In this document: positions 12,977 through 16,813 of the stretch, one piece after another | Numbering within the stretch: position 1 is the first letter of the stretch | Layout of the letters: every line of letters starts with the position of its first letter | DNA from: Lachnospiraceae bacterium | Lineage (GTDB): Bacteria > Bacillota > Clostridia > Lachnospirales > Lachnospiraceae | Assembly (NCBI GenBank): GCA_009774245.1 | Contig: VSNM01000096.1 | Span: forward strand, 1-16,813 | Length of the DNA: 16,813 nucleotides | Direction of reading: 5' to 3' | Notes under the pieces: generated by a model | Told to the model about the DNA's origin: nothing | Databases searched by the model: none | The model's input: only the letters and a program-made list of their open reading frames with translations | Position numbers and translations under genes: made by a program

Positions 12977-13020
12977 TATAATATGTAATCGCCGATTTCC
13001 AAAAATGCGGAGGAAATATT

Positions 13021-14100
13021 ATGCGTCACAACTTTCTTTTCAATATGTCATTGTCAGGAAACATGGTTTTTATCTTATATATATTGACCTATCCGTTAGC
13101 GAAAAAAATTTTTTCATTAGAATGGAGATATAGGATTTTAAAGATTGTGATAGTTTTTTATCTTATTCCAATATCATTGTGCAAGTATTCCATATTGAAT
13201 GTATTCCGTAGATGTTTTCCGCTGTTGTGGGAGAAAATAAGCCATATAAAAATAAGCCATATAATAGTAACTATGGATAGTAACTATATCATTATTAAAA
13301 ATCAGGACTTTATGAAACTATCTTCAAGGGTTCGTTATATGCTGATAGTTATTCTTATGATTGTGATGGTTGCGTTTGTCATCATGCGAAAACGAATTAT
13401 CCAATACCGGAAATGGAGAAAAGCCTGCATTTCCAGTTCTGAAAAACCAACAAATTCGGAACAGCAAATTTTTTCTAAAATAAAGAAAGAAATGGGGATA
13501 AAAAAGAAAATAGAACTTATCTGTTCCGAATATTGCAGCTCTCCAATGACAAGTGGCATTTTATCATCTATTCTGATATTACCCAAATGGAGTAAAGAGA
13601 TAGATGAAAATAAATATGAATATATGCTTCGACATGAATTGGTACATATTCAGCATCACGACTTATTCATAAAATATATAGGACTATTCGTGATGGCTGT
13701 CCATTGGTATAATCCTTTTGTTTATCTGATGTTTCATGAGATTTCAGTTATCAGTGAAATGTATTGTGACAGCATTGTAATTGGAGGAAAAGGAAAAGAA
13801 GAACGCAGAAAATATGGAGAGTTGATTTTAAACTTAGCTGTACAAAATGAATTTGCCAATAAAGGACAATTCTTTATTGGTATGGCAGACAGCAGAAGTA
13901 AATGGGTATATAAAAGGCGGATTCTGGAAATGAAAAGGGCTAAGAAATACAGGGCAATTCTGCCTGCTATTATGACAGTAGTTATATGCATGATTGGCGG
14001 GATCACAACCTTTGCATATGATTCACCACAGACCATTTATAATGATATCGGTTATGATCTTGAGACGGATAATGATTTTGTTTTTGTAATTGATACATAA
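13021..14100 (+). CDS. BlaR1/MecR1-like M56 family membrane metallopeptidase
   Basis: 359 residues. Hydrophobic helices lie near 13-26 and 40-55, and a strong one near 108-124, followed by a basic cytosolic stretch. The M56 zinc-protease site is HELVH (205-209) with downstream Glu246 in SEMYCDS, which fits the gluzincin arrangement. A last transmembrane helix lies near 319-336. After it only about 23 residues remain (ending FVFVIDT), so the penicillin-binding sensor domain of BlaR1 is absent. The role inferred from the family is signal-activated proteolysis of the BlaI-like repressor encoded 60 nt downstream. The ligand is unknown and should be sensed by the loops between helices or the short tail. 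GGAGG lies 8 nt before the start. Confidence 0.88.
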   Translation: MRHNFLFNMSLSGNMVFILYILTYPLAKKIFSLEWRYRILKIVIVFYLIPISLCKYSILNVFRRCFPLLWEKISHIKISHIIVTMDSNYIIIKNQDFMKLSSRVRYMLIVILMIVMVAFVIMRKRIIQYRKWRKACISSSEKPTNSEQQIFSKIKKEMGIKKKIELICSEYCSSPMTSGILSSILILPKWSKEIDENKYEYMLRHELVHIQHHDLFIKYIGLFVMAVHWYNPFVYLMFHEISVISEMYCDSIVIGGKGKEERRKYGELILNLAVQNEFANKGQFFIGMADSRSKWVYKRRILEMKRAKKYRAILPAIMTVVICMIGGITTFAYDSPQTIYNDIGYDLETDNDFVFVIDT

Positions 14101-14160
14101 AAAATCCCTTACATTCATGGTAAACCTTGCCCACATTAATACATAGAAAGGAATGAGCGG

Positions 14161-14532
14161 ATGAAAAAAAATTATGGTTTGACAAACACAGAACTGCAGA
14201 TCATGGAGTTGTTATGGGCAGCGCAGGAACCTATGTCATTCAGGGAAATTATGGATGTTGCTGTAAACGAGTGGAAAAAAACATGGAAAGTACAGACTTT
14301 AAATTCATTTTTGCTTGGTTTGCAGAAAATGGGATTGGTTGGAACAGACAGGGGGAAGTCATCTTATAATGTGTACTATGCTTTGTACACAAAAGAACAT
14401 CATATTCATAACTGGACAAAAAAAATGGTGGCTGAATGTTATGAAAATTCCTTTTCCCGTTTTGTGGCTGCTTTTATTGGAGATGGAAAATTGTCAGAAG
14501 AGGAGGCGAATGAATTGAGAAAGTTATTATAA
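14161..14532 (+). CDS. BlaI/MecI-family transcriptional repressor
   Basis: 123 residues, the usual length for the family. The winged-helix N-terminal domain shows LTNTELQIMELLWAAQEPMS, FREIMDVA and VQTLNSFLLGLQKMGLV, the standard BlaI pattern, followed by a basic/aromatic wing. The C-terminal part (from about 83) is the helical dimerisation region containing the family's protease cleavage zone. It binds operator DNA as a dimer and is inactivated by an M56 protease in the bla/mec systems; here that protease is the gene just upstream. AAAGGAA lies about 9 nt before the start. Likely targets are its own operon (palindrome at 12933-12976) and the gene at 14577. Confidence 0.92.
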   Translation: MKKNYGLTNTELQIMELLWAAQEPMSFREIMDVAVNEWKKTWKVQTLNSFLLGLQKMGLVGTDRGKSSYNVYYALYTKEHHIHNWTKKMVAECYENSFSRFVAAFIGDGKLSEEEANELRKLL

Positions 14533-14576
14533 GCTTTAATGTATTAAAAACAATATATGAATTGGAGGAAAAAAAT

Positions 14577-15140
14577 ATGAATATCGGTGCTATAAATACA
14601 ATTCCTTCCGCTATGAGAAGCAGGATGACCAGAACAAACAGACAGACTACTAAAAAAAGTGATACGGTGCAAAATGTAGCGGCTGTTTCCACGAACTCAG
14701 GAAATTTCAACCTTAAACTGGGAGGACTGACATCAATGGCTAAGCCGGACGGTTCAAATATCACAGTGTATAAGGCAGATTCTTACACAAAAGACACTCC
14801 CTTTTTGCGGGTAGTGACAACAGATGCTAATGGGAAGGAAACAGAACAGATAATTGATCCAAACGAAGTGGATATCACAAATGCGACAGAGAAGGAAATG
14901 TTCGCGTTAAATGCATATTTAGCAGATGAAGGAATAGTGGATAGTGCGGTTACATTAGGAATATTTACCGATGACAGTGTGACTGATACAAAGAAAAACT
15001 TTGCAGATATTTTAAAAGAGTTGAGAGATATGCAATACAAGGCTGGCAATCTCGCAGGTTATGCCGAATATAATAAGTATCTGAGCGCTTATGACTTATG
15101 GGAAAAAAATAAAAAACAATCTCCATTTTACACAGAATAA
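14577..15140 (+). CDS. Hypothetical soluble protein, third gene of the M56-BlaI operon
   Basis: 187 residues from the ATG at 14577 (MNIGAINTIP), which has GGAGG 8 nt upstream. A TTG five codons earlier overlaps that ribosome site and is rejected. The N-terminal 40 residues are basic, Ser/Thr-rich and probably disordered, with no signal peptide. The body has beta-rich sequence (NITVYKADSY, PFLRVVTTDANGK, IIDPNEVD), and the C-terminus is helical (LKELRDMQYKAGNLAGYAEYNKYL). I have the impression of similar uncharacterised proteins in Lachnospiraceae, without a known function. Its place 44 nt after blaI suggests it is the output of the sensory pair. No enzyme motifs are visible, so a structural, binding or signalling role is likelier than catalysis (inference). 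Confidence 0.75.
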   Translation: MNIGAINTIPSAMRSRMTRTNRQTTKKSDTVQNVAAVSTNSGNFNLKLGGLTSMAKPDGSNITVYKADSYTKDTPFLRVVTTDANGKETEQIIDPNEVDITNATEKEMFALNAYLADEGIVDSAVTLGIFTDDSVTDTKKNFADILKELRDMQYKAGNLAGYAEYNKYLSAYDLWEKNKKQSPFYTE

Positions 15141-15168
15141 GCTGCTTCCCTTCTACCGCTCCTTGTTT

Positions 15169-15233
15169 TTGTGCAAATACACATTTTTTAGTAATGTCAA
15201 GGTTTCATTCCTATTTTTTGTGTATTTGCACAA
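15169..15233 (+). terminator. Terminator-like inverted repeat between convergent genes
   Basis: A perfect 15-bp inverted repeat TTGTGCAAATACACA / TGTGTATTTGCACAA with a 35-nt loop, followed by TTTTATG on the plus strand. It lies 28 nt after the last gene of the M56 operon and before the convergent sirtuin gene. Termination of the plus-strand operon is the likely role. The long loop is unusual. Confidence 0.5.
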
Positions 15234-15277
15234 TTTTATGTAATGTAGAAGTAAAACGGGAAACTATATGTTATTTC

Positions 15278-16276
15278 TCAGTTTCTAATCTGCTGCAGAA
15301 CCCATGCAATATCCCCATCAATACAAATCGACTGCCCCTCGATCTCCTTTGGACAGACCGCCGCCCCGTAATTTATGCAGGCGTAAACCGCCTTCGGATT
15401 TCCCGCTGTCATCTGCCAGAAGGGATACTTGATAATTCCCGGCGTGTTGCTTCCGACACCCAGTTCCAGATAAAGGACATGGAGGTTTTCATGCCTGTGG
15501 AGAAAATCGGAATAGGCTGCCGACGCCCTGTGCCAGCCCTCATCTTCCACAAAAGAATCATCCGCGCGCAGATTTGTTGTCATGTCACTGCCATCGTCAG
15601 GGCATTTTGGAATCAGCGTTGTCGGTATTTTCATTGTAATTTCTTTGTGTTCTGGTACTTGGAATATGCCATCCGCATCCCTCACAAACCCCTGTGCCTC
15701 CATTGCCGCCATTACCCATTCCTCATTGTCGTAGGTCTTGCGAATGGCTGGATTTACGCTCTGGAACAGACCATAATCCCCCTGCGTATAAAACAGCCTC
15801 TTTTTGTCAAAGCCCTCCTTCTGAAACATATGATCTACATTGGTGGTGATGACAAATTAATCTTTCTCTTTTACAAGCTCTAACAGCCGGGCATACACGG
15901 GTTTTGGCGCGTCGACATATCTGTTGTAATAAATATGTCTTGCCCACCACGCCCAGTATGTTTCTATATCAGGAAACGGATAAAAACCTCCGGAATACAT
16001 GTCTGTGATGCCATATTTTAACGCAAAATCAGAGAAATAGCGCTCGAACCGTTTGCCGCTGTAGGTAAATCCGGCTGATGTGGATAATCCTGCACCGGCG
16101 CCGATAACGATGGCATCCGCCGTTTCCAGTTCTTTTTTCAACCTGTCCATCTGTTCCCTGTCGGAACCATTTCCATAAGATATCTGCCCGCTAAAACGCT
16201 TTACAGCAGACAGTCCCTTTCTGACAGTTTCCTCATATCCATTGGGCATCTGACAGTAGCGGTCTTTTTCAAACAT
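15278..16276 (-). pseudogene. Class M-like sirtuin (SIR2 family) gene with an in-frame ochre codon
   Basis: One 333-codon reading frame interrupted only by TAA at codon 140 (15857-15859), where a Tyr or Phe codon would be expected (KEKD-stop-FVITTNVDH). Upstream are the NAD-binding GAGAGLSTSAGF (59-70) and MYSGGFYPFPDIETYW. Downstream are TTNVD and TQGDYG (164-169), with Gln where classical sirtuins have the catalytic His; this and ELGVGSNTPGIIKYPFW are as I recall for class M sirtuins, which ADP-ribosylate proteins. Cysteines that usually bind zinc are largely lost: QSVNPAI and CPDDG replace the expected Cys-containing motifs. No macrodomain, GcvH-L or lipoate ligase gene, the usual class M partners, is nearby. 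AAGGATG precedes the ATG at 16276. A downstream ATG at 15829 could give a C-terminal fragment. A base-calling error at one position would also explain the stop. Confidence 0.85.
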
Positions 16277-16292
16277 ATTACCATCCTTCCTG

Positions 16293-16355
16293 GTTACAAT
16301 TCACACCCCGCCATAATCTGACAACTATTTACGTACTTTAGGTGTGAATTATAAC
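16293..16355 (-). promoter_or_regulatory. Sirtuin promoter with flanking inverted repeat (candidate operator)
   Basis: GTTACAATTCACACC (16293-16307) and GGTGTGAATTATAAC (16341-16355) are inverted repeats with one mismatch in 15. On the minus strand the outer arm contains a perfect -10 box TATAAT (16348-16353), 72 nt before the sirtuin start. The -35 region is weak. The repeat overlapping the -10 box suggests repressor control. From 16356 to 16513 I see no gene, only a small ATCAA hairpin. Confidence 0.5.
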
Positions 16356-16513
16356 AAATATTGCACACAAATTGATAAAGGGCATCAATTTGGCGCATGT
16401 TTTTCACTACTTTCGTTGACGACTGAACAGTAACCCTTTCTGCACAATTGCTAAAAATCTATCATAAATAATCTTGACTTATCAAAATAAAAGTTTATTT
16501 TAAGACAGATCCT

Positions 16514-16688
16514 TAGGAACTGTGAATAAATAACTTTTCAATAGTGCGCAGGATTTTTCTTCGAGAGTGCCGCTCAAAAATCAGGCGCATAGCGGGCTAT
16601 GTAACTGATTTTTGAGTAATTGCTTTAGCAATTTGATATCGGAGAAAAAGACAAGTAATATGAAAAGTTATTTTTGCACAGTTCCTTA
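16514..16688 (+). repeat. Palindromic repeat, family A copy 3
   Basis: About 175 bp with ends TAGGAACTGTG / GCACAGTTCCTTA, arms AATAACTTTT / AAAAGTTATT, and the central palindrome CTCAAAAATCAG ... CTGATTTTTGAG around core CATAGCGGGCTATG. It is the inverse-orientation counterpart of 3136-3296, with an extra segment of about 15 nt (ATTGCTTTAGCAATT, itself a hairpin). No coding potential. From 16689 to the window end (125 nt) I recognise no feature. Confidence 0.85.
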
Positions 16689-16813
16689 ATATATATCGTA
16701 TTTAAATTTTGCTTATGTATACATATCCATTTTTTGTTATGGTGTTAGTTACAAAATGGGTCGATAAACATACTATCCCCTATACAATCAATAATCTCTC
16801 TGTTTTAACTCCT

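Noticed and set aside
15194..15883. Plus-strand 229-codon open frame
   Set aside because: It is antisense to the sirtuin, whose motifs are unmistakable on the minus strand. The plus-strand translation is rich in Arg, Cys and His without domain features.
1..16813. tRNA, rRNA, CRISPR array, known riboswitch
   Set aside because: No cloverleaf-like clusters, no regularly spaced direct repeats and no riboswitch consensus recognised on reading. A covariance-model scan was not possible.

Overview
The window looks like chromosomal DNA from a low-GC Gram-positive anaerobe, most likely a Clostridia member and probably Lachnospiraceae. The basis is AT-rich coding sequence, strong AGGAGG-type ribosome sites, an adjacent mnmG-rsmG pair, a perfect Bacillus-type parS site, an M56/BlaI pair and a class M-like sirtuin. 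This is inference from family content and was not checked by a search. mnmG, rsmG and parS together suggest the region is close to the replication origin, although the classic order (mnmE upstream, parA/parB downstream) is not present here.

Layout from left to right. (1) 1-73 is the 5' end of a group II intron leaving the window on the minus strand, just beyond a long hairpin (94-161). (2) 213-3065 is a tightly packed minus-strand operon of six small, mostly unrecognised genes, one with a degenerate FGE-sulfatase-like domain. It resembles a polymorphic-toxin immunity cassette. A perfect parS palindrome (3083-3100) lies just upstream of its first gene. (3) 3366-7464 is a rearranged accessory block. 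A two-component pair has been duplicated: one copy keeps the histidine kinase and has lost most of the regulator, the other keeps the regulator and has lost most of the kinase. Between them are a DUF4304-like gene split by a 166-bp inverted-repeat element and an unknown gene whose last codons come from a repeat; a GNAT gene abuts the kinase remnant. (4) 7661-12614 holds a membrane-anchored choloylglycine-hydrolase-family enzyme, then the minus-strand series P-loop kinase - NUDIX - mnmG - rsmG. (5) 12615-13020 is a divergent control region with two perfect AT-rich palindromes. (6) 13021-15140 is a plus-strand operon: M56/BlaR1-like membrane protease, BlaI-type repressor, and an unknown soluble protein. 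(7) 15278-16276 is a class M-like sirtuin with an in-frame ochre codon. (8) The right end is intergenic and carries a palindromic repeat.

Four intergenic palindromic repeats (3136-3296, 5539-5704, 7501-7663, 16514-16688) share a central hairpin core but carry different arms and ends, and the core stem shows a compensatory base-pair change. Two of them supply the stop codon of a neighbouring gene. With the split gene and the duplicated two-component locus, they mark the left half of the window as heavily remodelled. The most testable biology is the kinase and regulator pairing across duplicate copies, the M56-BlaI-unknown operon, and the immunity-like cluster.
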